A stretch of 64,000 nt of DNA from Desulfovibrionaceae bacterium. GTDB taxonomy: Bacteria > Desulfobacterota > Desulfovibrionia > Desulfovibrionales > Desulfovibrionaceae. Each line of letters opens with the position of its first letter. Within the stretch, counting starts at the first letter, position 1. Positions 8,751-18,544 of this stretch are shown here, in pieces. The position numbers were made by a program, and so were the translations under genes. Under the pieces are notes generated by a model. The model did not search any database and had not been told where the DNA came from. It saw only the letters and a list, made by a program, of their open reading frames with translations. The stretch spans positions 62,001 through 126,000 of the forward strand of contig JAVHLG010000001.1 in assembly GCA_031082225.1 (NCBI GenBank), given 5' to 3'.

Positions 8751-11378
8751 CTACCTGGGCGTGGCCGCGTTCTGGGCCACGGTGGTGACCGGACCCGGCC
8801 CGCCCGTTCCGTCGGGCGAAAGGATGCTGTAGGCCACCGTGGCCCTGTCGGCGTATTCCACCGCGACGGCCCGCTGCGCCGCCGCCCGGGGAAGCTCGGC
8901 CAGGACCCGCTGCGCCGAGGTCTGGTCGGCATGATAGCGGTCGAGGACCACGTCAAAGGCCAGCCCCTCCCGGGGCGAGAAATGGGCGTAGAGCATGGTC
9001 TGGGGAACCATGTCCCGGAACCGGGCCAGGGCCGTGAAGGCCGCGTCCAGATCCATGTGCCGCTCCAGCACGACCACCCAGGCCCCGCTGGGCAGAGGGT
9101 CGGCCTGGCGGACCGGGAATGTCACCCGATGTCCGGGACGCACCAGGTCCAGATCGCTGATCCCCGGATTGGCGGCGGCCAGGGCGGCCATGACCTGCCT
9201 GCCGCCGTTGCCGTACAGCCGGGCGGCGGTCTTGGACAGGCTCCAGCCCGGGCGCACCACCACCTCGCCCAGGATGCGGGGCGGGGCGTAGGTGCTTGCG
9301 GCCTGGACCGTGGGCTGGGCCACCGGCTGCACCGGCTGGGCGACGGCCTGCACCGGCTGGGCGACGGCCTGCACCGGCTGGGCGACGGCCTGCACCGGCA
9401 CGGGCTGGGCGGCTGGTTGATATGTCACGGGCTGGATCGCTCCCTGAGCGACCGGCTGGGCCGCCGCCGGGCTTGCGGCCTGGACCGTGGGCTGGGCCAC
9501 CGGCTGCACCGGCACCGGCTGGGCGTTCGGCTGATACGCCACGGGCTGGACGGCTGGTTGATATGTCACGGGCTGGATCGCTCCCTGAGCGACCGGCTGG
9601 GCCACCGCCGGGCTTGCGGCCTGGACCGTGGGCTGGGCCACCGGCTGCACCGGCTGGGCGACCGGCTGCACCGGTACGGACTGGGCGGCTGGTTGATATG
9701 CCACGGGCTGCACAGCCACAGGGCTTGCGGCCTGGACCGTGGGCTGGGCGACGGCCTGCACCGGCACGGGCTGGGCGACGGCCTGCGCCGCCACGGGCTG
9801 GACGGCTGGTTGATATGTCACGGGCTGGATCGCTCCCTGAGCGACCGGCTGGGCCGCTGCCGGGCCTGCGGCCTGGACCGACGGCGCGGCCGACACCTCG
9901 ATGACCACCGGGGCGGGTTCGGCCGAAAGATCCGTCAGGCGGGGCGCGGTCTGGGCGACAGCAATCCCGACGGGCAGGGCGTCGGGGACCAGGCGCTGGA
10001 CCTCCGGGGCAAATCCCGCAGGCACGGCGGGCAGTCCCTGCCCGGCCACGGCCACGGCCTCGGGCTCTGCCGGAGGAATGGCGTTTTCGGCAGCAGCCAG
10101 GGCCAGGGGGGCCGAAACCGGGACGGGCGTTGCCGGGGTGGCCACCGGGGCCTCCAGGGGAGCGGCGGCGGGGACGGCGGCAGGGATGGCGGCCTGGGCG
10201 GACGCGGGTTCCTTCACCAATTCGGATTCGGGTGCGGCCGCAACCCCGGCCGTGTCGTCCGGCAGGGCCTCCTGGACGGCCAGGGGGATCGGATCCGGAA
10301 CCGCCTGGGGAGTCGGCGAAGGCTCGTTTGGGGCTATGGCGTCAAAAGATGCGATGAAACGGCGCACGTCCTCGTACCCTGGCATCTCCGGCAGGGCCTC
10401 CGGGGCCTTGGACACGATCTCTCCCATGCGCAAAAGGCCCGCATCCAGCATGTCCACGGCCCGTTCCCGGCCGGGACCGACCAGCATGGCCGCCACCGCC
10501 GCCACGGGCAGAACGGCCGCCGTCACCGCGCGCCAGGACAGCCCCCCCTCGCCCGCCATCCGCCTGGCCGCCCGGACCTCGGACAGCCCGGCCCGGGACT
10601 TCTCCCGGCCCACGGTCTCAAGCAGGGTCGCGTGGCACAGGCGCATGATCCGGCGCGGATAGCCTTTGCAGGCACGATGAATGGCATAGAGCGCGGCCCG
10701 GGTGAAAAGCGCCGGTTCCCGGTCCTTCCAGGACTCTCCTGCGGCCAGCCGCAGGCGGGTGCGGATGAGCCGCCTGGTCTCCGAAGCGGTCAGGGCCTTG
10801 AGCTGCAGGCGGGTGTTGACCCGGTCGGCCAGATTTTTTCGCGACCGCAGGGCGCCCGCAAACTCGCTTTGGGCGAAGACCACGATCTGCACCAGCTTGT
10901 GGGTGTTGACCTCGAAGTTGAGCAGCTCCCGCAAGATCTCCAGGCAGGCCCCGGTGATCTTCTGACCCTCGTCCACGCACAGCACCACGATTTTTTCGCC
11001 GCTTGCAGCGGTATCCAGCAGAAATTCCTGGATGGCCTCCCGGATGCGGGCCGCCGAATCCTCGCCGTCCACCCGGATCCCGAAGGACACGGCCACGGCG
11101 GCCAGGAAATCGCGGGGATCCTCGAAGGACGGGTCGGGCAACAGATGCGTGGACACGGCCGGGTCGTAGCTCAAGGTCCGGATCAGCCTGCGGCACATGG
11201 TGGTCTTGCCCGTGCCCACCTCGCCCATGACCACGCACAGGCCGCGCCGCAGCCGCACGGCGATTTCCAGGCGGCGCAGGCATTCGGCGTGCCGGGGCGA
11301 ACTGTGGAAAAAGTCCGGATCAGGGGAATTGCCGAAGGGTTCCCGGTCAAGGCCCAGTATCTCGTGATAGTTTTTCAT
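8751..11378 (-). CDS. mshM: ExeA/MshM-type AAA ATPase with long Ala/Gln/Pro/Val repeat linker and C-terminal LysM-like domain
   Basis: MKNYHEILGLDREPFGNSPDPDFFHSSPRHAECLRRLEIAVRLRRGLCVVMGEVGTGKTT; repeats QPVAQGAIQPVTYQPAVQPVA; C-terminal ILGEVVVRPGWSLSKTAARLYG... Confidence 0.9.
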   Translation of the reverse strand: MKNYHEILGLDREPFGNSPDPDFFHSSPRHAECLRRLEIAVRLRRGLCVVMGEVGTGKTTMCRRLIRTLSYDPAVSTHLLPDPSFEDPRDFLAAVAVSFGIRVDGEDSAARIREAIQEFLLDTAASGEKIVVLCVDEGQKITGACLEILRELLNFEVNTHKLVQIVVFAQSEFAGALRSRKNLADRVNTRLQLKALTASETRRLIRTRLRLAAGESWKDREPALFTRAALYAIHRACKGYPRRIMRLCHATLLETVGREKSRAGLSEVRAARRMAGEGGLSWRAVTAAVLPVAAVAAMLVGPGRERAVDMLDAGLLRMGEIVSKAPEALPEMPGYEDVRRFIASFDAIAPNEPSPTPQAVPDPIPLAVQEALPDDTAGVAAAPESELVKEPASAQAAIPAAVPAAAPLEAPVATPATPVPVSAPLALAAAENAIPPAEPEAVAVAGQGLPAVPAGFAPEVQRLVPDALPVGIAVAQTAPRLTDLSAEPAPVVIEVSAAPSVQAAGPAAAQPVAQGAIQPVTYQPAVQPVAAQAVAQPVPVQAVAQPTVQAASPVAVQPVAYQPAAQSVPVQPVAQPVQPVAQPTVQAASPAVAQPVAQGAIQPVTYQPAVQPVAYQPNAQPVPVQPVAQPTVQAASPAAAQPVAQGAIQPVTYQPAAQPVPVQAVAQPVQAVAQPVQAVAQPVQPVAQPTVQAASTYAPPRILGEVVVRPGWSLSKTAARLYGNGGRQVMAALAAANPGISDLDLVRPGHRVTFPVRQADPLPSGAWVVVLERHMDLDAAFTALARFRDMVPQTMLYAHFSPREGLAFDVVLDRYHADQTSAQRVLAELPRAAAQRAVAVEYADRATVAYSILSPDGTGGPGPVTTVAQNAATPR
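9290..9890. repeat. Degenerate tandem repeats encoding AQPV-rich linker
   Basis: Recurring blocks such as tatgtcacgggctggatcgctccctgagcgaccggctgggcc (near 9421, 9561, 9816) and gcttgcggcctggaccgtgggctgggcc. Confidence 0.9.
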
Positions 11379-11502
11379 GTCGCCGTCTCCCGTGCGGTCG
11401 TGTGTTCGCCGCCTCTTCCCAAAACCTTGAAATGTCTGTTGCAAACGCTATCCGTCGGATCGCCCGCCCCACGCCGTCAGGTTCCGCCACCCGCCCTGGG
11501 CC

Positions 11503-13530
11503 TCAGAAGCCCGGCCGGGACTCCAGGTCAAGCCCGTCCGAGGGCATGAGCACGGCGTTGGCGTCCAGCGGCGTGACCCGGGGCCCTTGGGCCATGGCCA
11601 GGGGCTTGGGCGCAAGCACCGTGGGGGTGATGAAAATCAGCACCTCCTGCTTGGTGACGCTGTCGCCCTTGGCCTTGAACAGGTAGCCGAGCCCGGGGAT
11701 GTCCTTGAGGTAGGGGATGCCCGAGGCCGTGTCCGTCACCGTGTCCTTGGTCAGGCCGGAGATGACGATGGTGTCCCCGTCGCCCACGATGAGCGTGGTC
11801 CGGGTTTCCTTGGTGATCAAGGGCGGGTTGCCCTGGACCCAGTTGTTCTGGTTGTTGTCCACCTCGTCGTTGGTGACCAGGATGTCCATGCGCAGGCGGT
11901 TGCCGTCGATGATGTGCGGGATCATGCCCAAAAGCAGCACGGCGTTGCGGAACTGGACGTTGGTGCCGTACTGGGAGGAGGACACGTAGGGAATCTCCCG
12001 GCCGTTCCAGGTGTAGGCCACCCGGTTCTCCAGGGTGGTGATGGAGGGGTTGGACAGGATGTTCACCTTGCCGCGCTCGGCCAGGGCCGTGAGCTGGGCC
12101 TCCAGGTTGTTGCCGTTGATGTTGCCGAACAGGAAATTGAGGCCCATACCGCTGCCGCCCAGGCCCGTGGCCGCCGTGTTGGCCGCCGAGGTCAGGGACC
12201 CGGATGTGGGGAAGTTGATGCCGAAGCCCTGGCCGCTGGGGCTGGTGCCGTAATACTGGGTCAGCGCCCCTGTAGCAGGATCAATGTATCCGGCCGGGGT
12301 CATGGTAAAGGGCGTATTCCCGGATCCGGACTGGAGCTTGCCGCCCCATTGCACGCCCAGTTCCCGGGCCACGTCCTTGGTGGTCTCGATGATGATGGCC
12401 TTGACCACCACCTGAGGCCGGGGTTCGTCCACCTGGGCGATGAGCTTGAGCAGGCGGTCCATGTCCTCCCGGCTGGCCTGGATGATGAGCGAATTGGTGT
12501 GGTAGTCCGGGGTGACGTAGCCGCGCACCTTGCCGGGGCGGCCGATCTTTTTCTCGTCGTCTTCCTTGGTGTCGTCGTCGTCCGTACTGGATCTTCCGCC
12601 CCCGGCGATGACCACCCCGCCCGAGCCCGACCCCGAGCCCGTGGTGGCGCGCTGGATGTTTTCCAGCTTGGGGCGCTCCTTGAGCTTGCGGGTGGGATCC
12701 AGGAAGACCCGGACCGTCTCCAGGACATCGCCCAGATCGGCGTAGTTGATCTCCACCTTGCAGGTCATAAGCGGATCGCCGAGCTTGAGCTTCTCCTTCT
12801 GGACCAGGATTTTTTCCTGCACTTCCTTCATCTTCTGGTCGTTTTCCAGATCCTCCAGGGTCACCACCCGGATGATGTCGCCCTCCCAGGTGTAGCTTAG
12901 GCCGTTGGAGTGCAGGATGCTTTCGAAGGCCTCGTTCCAGGGGGCGTCGGCGATGTTGACGTTGACCAGGATGGAGCGCGTCTTGTCGTCCTTGGGCTTG
13001 GCCTCCGGGGCGGACTGGGGGGGCTGGCCGTTTGGCCCCGGCATGCCGGGAATCAGCGGCTGGGTCTTGATCTCGGCGGGCCGAAGCGTCGAGGAGACCA
13101 CGATATTCTGGTTCGCGGCCCGGGACAGGGCCCGCAGAACAGCCACCAGATCGGTGTTGTACATCTTCAGGCTCACCCGGGTGGTGGGCAGGCGCTTTTC
13201 CTTGCCGATCTCCATGACCACGGGTTTGGCGTTGAGCGCCGTCTCGGACACCCGGGTCTTCTGGGCCGCTTCGATGGGTTTGGCCTCTACGGCCAGGTTT
13301 TTCGGACCGGCCGTGGGGGAATAGCCCTGGGAGGCCTCCGCCTTGTCGCGCCAGTGATCGAAAAAGGGATCCTTTTCCGGCGGCTTGGAGCACCCTGCCG
13401 CCAGAACGGCCCCGGCCAGAAGGCACGCGGCGAGTGCCGCCGTGAACCGGCGCGCGGTGGCGTTGTGGCCCGTCATCACTCCCATCGTCGTCTCCCGGTT
13501 CGCGGCCTTTGGGCCGCGGGTTTTGCTCAC
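11503..13530 (-). CDS. mshL: Pilus secretin (MshL/PilQ/GspD family lipoprotein)
   Basis: Lipobox LLAGAVLAAGC; secretin core VNILSNPSITTLENRVAYTWNGREIPYV...KETRTTLIVGDGDTIVISGLTKD...LGYLFKAKGDSVTKQEVLIFITPTVL. Confidence 0.95.
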   Translation of the reverse strand: MSKTRGPKAANRETTMGVMTGHNATARRFTAALAACLLAGAVLAAGCSKPPEKDPFFDHWRDKAEASQGYSPTAGPKNLAVEAKPIEAAQKTRVSETALNAKPVVMEIGKEKRLPTTRVSLKMYNTDLVAVLRALSRAANQNIVVSSTLRPAEIKTQPLIPGMPGPNGQPPQSAPEAKPKDDKTRSILVNVNIADAPWNEAFESILHSNGLSYTWEGDIIRVVTLEDLENDQKMKEVQEKILVQKEKLKLGDPLMTCKVEINYADLGDVLETVRVFLDPTRKLKERPKLENIQRATTGSGSGSGGVVIAGGGRSSTDDDDTKEDDEKKIGRPGKVRGYVTPDYHTNSLIIQASREDMDRLLKLIAQVDEPRPQVVVKAIIIETTKDVARELGVQWGGKLQSGSGNTPFTMTPAGYIDPATGALTQYYGTSPSGQGFGINFPTSGSLTSAANTAATGLGGSGMGLNFLFGNINGNNLEAQLTALAERGKVNILSNPSITTLENRVAYTWNGREIPYVSSSQYGTNVQFRNAVLLLGMIPHIIDGNRLRMDILVTNDEVDNNQNNWVQGNPPLITKETRTTLIVGDGDTIVISGLTKDTVTDTASGIPYLKDIPGLGYLFKAKGDSVTKQEVLIFITPTVLAPKPLAMAQGPRVTPLDANAVLMPSDGLDLESRPGF

Positions 13531-14018
13531 TGGGTGAAAAAACTCGGATCCTGGTAGGGCAGCCGCACGACTTTTTCGTTGTCTGTGCCGCGCAGGGTCA
13601 CCTGCGGCGGGGTGATCTCCTCGACCACAAACCCGCCAGTCTCCAATTCGTCGCCTTCGCGGTATTCGAAGCCGTCGATGATGGCCAGACGCAGGGCCCC
13701 CATCTCGACGAAGCCGGTATAGACGGGCATGAATATGTCCACAGGGGTTTCGCTCTTGATCTCCAGGGTCCGGTCATAAAATATCTTCGTATTCCACGGC
13801 CGCAGGGCCATGTCCGTCACATGGAGATCGAACGCGTCGGCCCCGGCCTCCTTGACCGCCTTGACCTGGGCCTCGGCATTGCTTTTGGCGGCGGCCACGG
13901 TCTTGTCCGGGCCCTTCTGGAGGACGCCCTTGCCCGGGCCGGGCATGAGGAACAGACCGGCGCCCACAATCACGGCCGCCCCCATGAACCCAAGCAACAC
14001 CTTCTCCCGTTTGGTCAT
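13527..14018 (-). CDS. Pilus assembly protein, PilP/MshK-like position
   Basis: Short protein with one N-terminal TM, immediately upstream of and overlapping the secretin. Confidence 0.7.
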   Translation of the reverse strand: MTKREKVLLGFMGAAVIVGAGLFLMPGPGKGVLQKGPDKTVAAAKSNAEAQVKAVKEAGADAFDLHVTDMALRPWNTKIFYDRTLEIKSETPVDIFMPVYTGFVEMGALRLAIIDGFEYREGDELETGGFVVEEITPPQVTLRGTDNEKVVRLPYQDPSFFTQ

Positions 14019-14051
14019 CGCCGCATCCCCGTCCGCGTTGCAGTCACGGCC

Positions 14052-14594
14052 CTATTCCAGAGCCAGCCAGGCCACGACCTGGTAGTCGAACCCCTCGGAC
14101 ACCCGCTGGATTCGAATGGTCTCCACGCCTTCAAGGGGCGGCAACCGCCCCGCCTCCGCCAGAAAATCCCTGAACTGTCCGGGTTCGCCGCGAAGCATCA
14201 CCCGCACGGACAGGCTCTTGCCCCCCCGGGCCAGGGAATCGGGATCGGGGATGATGGAGACCGCCTCGATTCCCGACTTGGCCACGCAGGCCTCGAAAAG
14301 ATCCGAGATGCCCGAGACCCGGACCTTGGGCAGGGGCACGACCTTGGGCGACGGCAGGTTCTCGGCCAACCCGGCGTCGATGAGCTTTTTGAACTCCACA
14401 TAAAATCCCGCCAGGGCCTGCTGTTCTTCAAGACGCGTTTTCTCGTGGGCGATTTCCCCATCCAGGCGGTTCGCCTCGCGCAGGACCGGATACAGAAACA
14501 CGAAACCGAACACGATCAGGGCCACGAACAGCACGGCCATGCCCAATGCGGTCCTGGCCGGGAGTTTGGTGGTTGCGATGCCAAACGCGCTCAT
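14052..14594 (-). CDS. PilO/MshJ-like pilus assembly protein
   Basis: N-terminal TM plus coiled coil (REANRLDGEIAHEKTRLEEQQALAGFYVEFKKLID) in conserved position. Confidence 0.75.
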   Translation of the reverse strand: MSAFGIATTKLPARTALGMAVLFVALIVFGFVFLYPVLREANRLDGEIAHEKTRLEEQQALAGFYVEFKKLIDAGLAENLPSPKVVPLPKVRVSGISDLFEACVAKSGIEAVSIIPDPDSLARGGKSLSVRVMLRGEPGQFRDFLAEAGRLPPLEGVETIRIQRVSEGFDYQVVAWLALE

Positions 14595-14610
14595 GCCTGT
14601 CCTCCCCGTC

Positions 14611-16779
14611 TCATTGCCCGGCCAGCGCCAGGGAGACCACGAAATGCAGCGCCTGGACGCCGCCGATGGTCTCCACGTCGCGCTTGCTCACGGTCGAGTC
14701 CCCGAAAAGCGGCGAGTTTTGCAGGTTCACCAGATATCCGGCCAGAATGGACTCGAAAAGCTGGCTGTCCCCTTCCACGATGCCGTCGAGGATGATCTTT
14801 TTGATGTACTTGGCCGCCGGTTTGGCTGCCTGGGCGGACTTGCCCGCCCCGGCCGCCGGCTTTGGCGCGGACTCGCGCGGCGGCGGCCCCATGTCCACGG
14901 TCAGGCTGAGGATCTTGACGTCGTGCGGCGTCAGGGCGGTCAGTTCGGCAATCGCCCCCAGGCCCAGATTCTTGGCGGCAAAGGCCCGGATGGCCTCCTG
15001 GGCCTTCTTGGCCTCCTCGGCGGTCTTGTTCAAAAGCGCCGTGTCCACCAGAACGCCCTGGGCGCCCATCTGCGTCTTGAGTCTGGACAGATCGTCGGCG
15101 CGGCTCCTGTTGCGCCCCGCCTCGAACGCCGAATACCCGCCCAGCATGAGCAAAAGCAGGCAGAACACGCCCAAGACGGCCTGGTTCACCAGGCGGACCC
15201 GCCTGGCCTCGCGGCGCTCCTTGTAGGTGACGAAAAGGTTCTGGGTGATGCGCGGGCGCGACAGGGCCACACCCAGGGCCTGCTGGTACACGCATCGCCC
15301 GGACAGGGTCATGCCGTCCGGATCAGGCCCCGAACCGGCACGTCTGATCTGGGATCCGCCAAGGGGATCGAACGGTTCGCAGGGAATGCCCAGATGCCCT
15401 TCCAGATATTCCAGAAACGCCGGGGCCGCCGCCAGGGGGCCGGAAACATACAGCGCACCCACGGGATCGTTGCCCAGGGTCTCGCGGTAATGCTTGAGCG
15501 TCATCTCCACCTGGCGGGCCATCCGCGACAGGGCCGGATCGGCCAACTCCACGATCTCTTCGACGCTGAGCCCATGCCCGGGCCGATCCGGCGCAACGCC
15601 GGGGTTTCCCTCCACCAGGCTCATGAGCACGTCGCGGGCGTTCTCCTCGCTCACCCCGTTGACAGAACCGGCCGCCTGCGGGTCGGCATCCGCCTCGTCT
15701 TCGCCCTCCCGCCCATCGGGAAACGGCGCGCGCGGTTCGGGAGCCGGCACGGACCCGGACAGATCAAGGGTCAACAGTCTCGGCCCCTCGGCCTCCGGGA
15801 CGCCCGATCCATTGTCGTCAAGGTCGAGAACCACCTCGCCCGATCCCGTCAACCCGCCGGACGCCTCCGCCTGCGGCGAAACGACCGGGGATTCGAACAC
15901 CGGACCCGCCTCCGGGAACGACTCGGCCAGCCCCTCCTGGATGGCCCCGGTCAGGGCGGTCAAGGCCGACTTGATGCCCCGGGTGAACACCAGATCCCCG
16001 TCCCGATAAATCTCAAGCCGCGTCCAGTTGTCCCCCACATGCAGGTTGGCCGCGCCGCCGGGGGGCGGCGGCAGGCAGCCGGACCGGAACACGTTCTGGT
16101 CCGCGAAGGCCGTCAGCGTCATGCCCGTCAGGGGGAGTCCGGCCCGCTCAAAGGCCGCCTTGCGCCTGGCCACGGCGTCGCGGGGGATGGTATGGGCGAA
16201 GACGGCGGTCTTGACCGCGCCCTTGTCCACCATCTCCCCCCGGTCCTCGTAGTCGAAGATGACGGTTTTCTCGTCGAAGGACAGCTCCTTGCGAGCCGTC
16301 CAGAACACGGCGTTGTCGCGCTGGGAGGACGGCACCTTGGGCACGCCCACAAGCCGCATGTCGGACTGGGACGAGGAGATGGTGCACCAGATCTCCGGAT
16401 TGGCGGCCTGCAGGCAGGCCCGGGACACGACCGAACTCAGGATGCGCGAAAATTCCTCGGAATCCGGCGCGACGGAGGGGTCGAGGATGGCCCGTTCCAG
16501 GGCCAGAACCTCGAAATCGCCGTCGCGGCGGCGCAGACTGACCACGGCTATGCTCCGGCGGTCGACATCCACGCCGACCATGGTCCGGGCCCCCAAAAAC
16601 GACAAAAAACCCGCCCGGCGACGACGCGGCGCGTCCGCAGCCACGGCCCGCGACGCAGCCTCGTCCCGGCCTGCGGCCGCCGTGGCGCCTGCGCCCCGGA
16701 TGAGGCGAAGCAGTTTTTCACTGGATGTGGGAGTCTGTCCTTTCCGCACAATGCACCCCGTTCCGACTCCGTGTCCCAT
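14611..16779 (-). CDS. Fused PilM-PilN-like (MshI-like) pilus assembly protein
   Basis: N-terminal actin-like PilM region (TMVGVDVDRRSIAVVSLRRRDGDFEVLALERAIL) and C-terminal PilN-like region (VRLVNQAVLGVFCLLLLMLGGYSAFEAGRN...ILSLTVDMG...IILDGIVEGDSQLFESILAGYLVNLQNSPLF). Confidence 0.8.
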   Translation of the reverse strand: MGHGVGTGCIVRKGQTPTSSEKLLRLIRGAGATAAAGRDEAASRAVAADAPRRRRAGFLSFLGARTMVGVDVDRRSIAVVSLRRRDGDFEVLALERAILDPSVAPDSEEFSRILSSVVSRACLQAANPEIWCTISSSQSDMRLVGVPKVPSSQRDNAVFWTARKELSFDEKTVIFDYEDRGEMVDKGAVKTAVFAHTIPRDAVARRKAAFERAGLPLTGMTLTAFADQNVFRSGCLPPPPGGAANLHVGDNWTRLEIYRDGDLVFTRGIKSALTALTGAIQEGLAESFPEAGPVFESPVVSPQAEASGGLTGSGEVVLDLDDNGSGVPEAEGPRLLTLDLSGSVPAPEPRAPFPDGREGEDEADADPQAAGSVNGVSEENARDVLMSLVEGNPGVAPDRPGHGLSVEEIVELADPALSRMARQVEMTLKHYRETLGNDPVGALYVSGPLAAAPAFLEYLEGHLGIPCEPFDPLGGSQIRRAGSGPDPDGMTLSGRCVYQQALGVALSRPRITQNLFVTYKERREARRVRLVNQAVLGVFCLLLLMLGGYSAFEAGRNRSRADDLSRLKTQMGAQGVLVDTALLNKTAEEAKKAQEAIRAFAAKNLGLGAIAELTALTPHDVKILSLTVDMGPPPRESAPKPAAGAGKSAQAAKPAAKYIKKIILDGIVEGDSQLFESILAGYLVNLQNSPLFGDSTVSKRDVETIGGVQALHFVVSLALAGQ

Positions 16780-16979
16780 CGTCCAGGACTTTGGGTCTGT
16801 CTGCCGCTGGCCGTTTTCCCTTTTTGGGGAATAACGAAAAAATCGTAATCCGGTCCCGGCCGTCCCGAAACGCGCCGCTCACCCGGCGCTCGCGACGCGG
16901 AAGGAGGAAAGGTCGATGTGTTTCAGGTGTCCGCCCGGGACGCCCGGGCATGCTCCCCCTGCCCCGCCGCGAGAATGCA

Positions 16980-16997
16980 GATCAAAATGCGTGCCAC
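16980..16997 (-). promoter_or_regulatory. Possible sigma-54-type promoter of the MSHA operon
   Basis: Minus-strand GTGGCACGCATTTTGATC vs TGGCACGnnnnTTGCW; one mismatch in the -12 element. Confidence 0.4.
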
Positions 16998-17265
16998 AAA
17001 AGCAACCTTTTTGCTTTTCCAAGAAGTCCATATTTTTCGTGTTGTTGGAAAAATATTAAGAGCCCCAGGACAACAACGCGGCCGCCCTGAACCAGACGTG
17101 TCGCCGGGGGTTGTTTCATTTTGTTGCAAACAGAAACCGGCCGCTCCCGGATCCGGCCCGCGCGGCGTCTTCCACACCGCCATGCCTTTCTGATAGCCTC
17201 GCGGCGGCGGCGGCAGCCCGCAAGGGGCCCGCGCCAGCCAATACTGCCACCTGTGGAGGCCCGGC

Positions 17266-18354
17266 ATGGCCCAGATCGACGCCTTTTTGAAAATGATGCA
17301 CGAGATGGGGGCATCGGACCTGCACCTGTCCAGCGGCGCGCAACCCTTGATCCGCCTCAACGGGGTGCTCGAACGGGTGAAATATCCCGCCTTCGACGCC
17401 GACGGCCTGCGCAAGCTCCTGTACGAGATCACCCCGGAACGCAAAATCAAGCTGTTCGAGGAGACCGGGGACATCGATTTCGCCCACGAGGCCCCGGGAC
17501 TGGCCCGCTACCGGGTCAATTATTACATGCAGCAACGCGGCATTGCCGCCGCCTTCCGGGAGATTCCAAGCCGGGTGGCCAGCCTGGACGAGTTGGGGAT
17601 GCCCGCGCTGCTTGGGGATCTGGCCATGCTGCAAAAGGGGCTGGTGCTGGTCACGGGCCCCACGGGTTCGGGCAAGTCCACCACCCTGGCGGCCATGCTG
17701 GCCCACGCCAACGCAAGCCGCCGGGACCACATCCTGACCATCGAAGACCCCATCGAGTTCGTGCACGAATCCGCCGGATGCCTCGTCAACCAGCGCGAGA
17801 TCGGCCGTGACAGCGCAAGCTTCCAAAAGGCCCTGCGCGGGGCCCTGCGGGAAGACCCGGACATCATCCTGGTGGGGGAGATGCGCGACCTGGAGACCAT
17901 CGAACTGGCCCTGGAGGCCGCCGAGACCGGGCATCTGGTGCTGTCCACCCTGCACACCATGTCCGCGCCCAAGACCGTGGACCGCATCATCGACGTCTTC
18001 CCGGGCGAGCGCCAATCCCAGATCCGGGCCGCCCTGTCCGAGTCGCTTCGGGCCGTGATCGCCCAGACGCTGCTGCGCCGCATCGACCGTCCGGGCCGGG
18101 TGGCGGCCCTGGAGATCCTCATCGCCACCCCGGCGGTCAAAAACCTCATCCGGGAAAGCAAGATCCACCAGATCCCGGGAACCATGGAAACAGGCAAAAA
18201 GTTCGGGATGCGCACCATGGAGGACTCCCTTGTGGAACTGGTGCAAAAGGGTCTGGTCGCCCCTGGCGAGGCGGCCTCCAAGGCCATAAACCCCGAACGC
18301 CTGCGCCCGTTCCTGCCCAAGGGAACCCTGCCGGACCCGGAGACCGGGAATTGA
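17266..18354 (+). CDS. pilT: Type IV pilus retraction ATPase PilT
   Basis: MAQIDAFLKMMHEMGASDLHLSSGAQPLIRLNG...GPTGSGKSTTLAAML...ILTIEDPIEFVH...LREDPDIILVGEMRDLETI. Confidence 0.95.
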   Translation: MAQIDAFLKMMHEMGASDLHLSSGAQPLIRLNGVLERVKYPAFDADGLRKLLYEITPERKIKLFEETGDIDFAHEAPGLARYRVNYYMQQRGIAAAFREIPSRVASLDELGMPALLGDLAMLQKGLVLVTGPTGSGKSTTLAAMLAHANASRRDHILTIEDPIEFVHESAGCLVNQREIGRDSASFQKALRGALREDPDIILVGEMRDLETIELALEAAETGHLVLSTLHTMSAPKTVDRIIDVFPGERQSQIRAALSESLRAVIAQTLLRRIDRPGRVAALEILIATPAVKNLIRESKIHQIPGTMETGKKFGMRTMEDSLVELVQKGLVAPGEAASKAINPERLRPFLPKGTLPDPETGN

Positions 18355-18544
18355 CCGGCCGCCGGGGCGCGCCCGGTGCGTCTGGCGACCAGCGCGGCGC
18401 GTCTCATAAAAACGTCGGAACGGTCCGAATGCATTCTTTTCCATTGGTTGGCTGACCTTCCGTTCGCGCGGATTTCGAGAACACAACGCCGGGGCGTCGC
18501 CTCCGCCGACCATGGCCCGACGACCGCCCGCCGCGAGGTACGAC

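Noticed and set aside
7120-8832. Plus-strand ORF 570 aa
   Set aside because: Antisense to the mshE ATPase, which has all catalytic motifs
9290-9890. Possible CRISPR array
   Set aside because: Irregular, in-frame repeats without unique constant-length spacers; they encode the protein linker
8712-11549. Plus-strand ORF 945 aa, and ORF 9296-9904
   Set aside because: Antisense to the ExeA/MshM gene; apparent repeats only mirror the AQPV repeat
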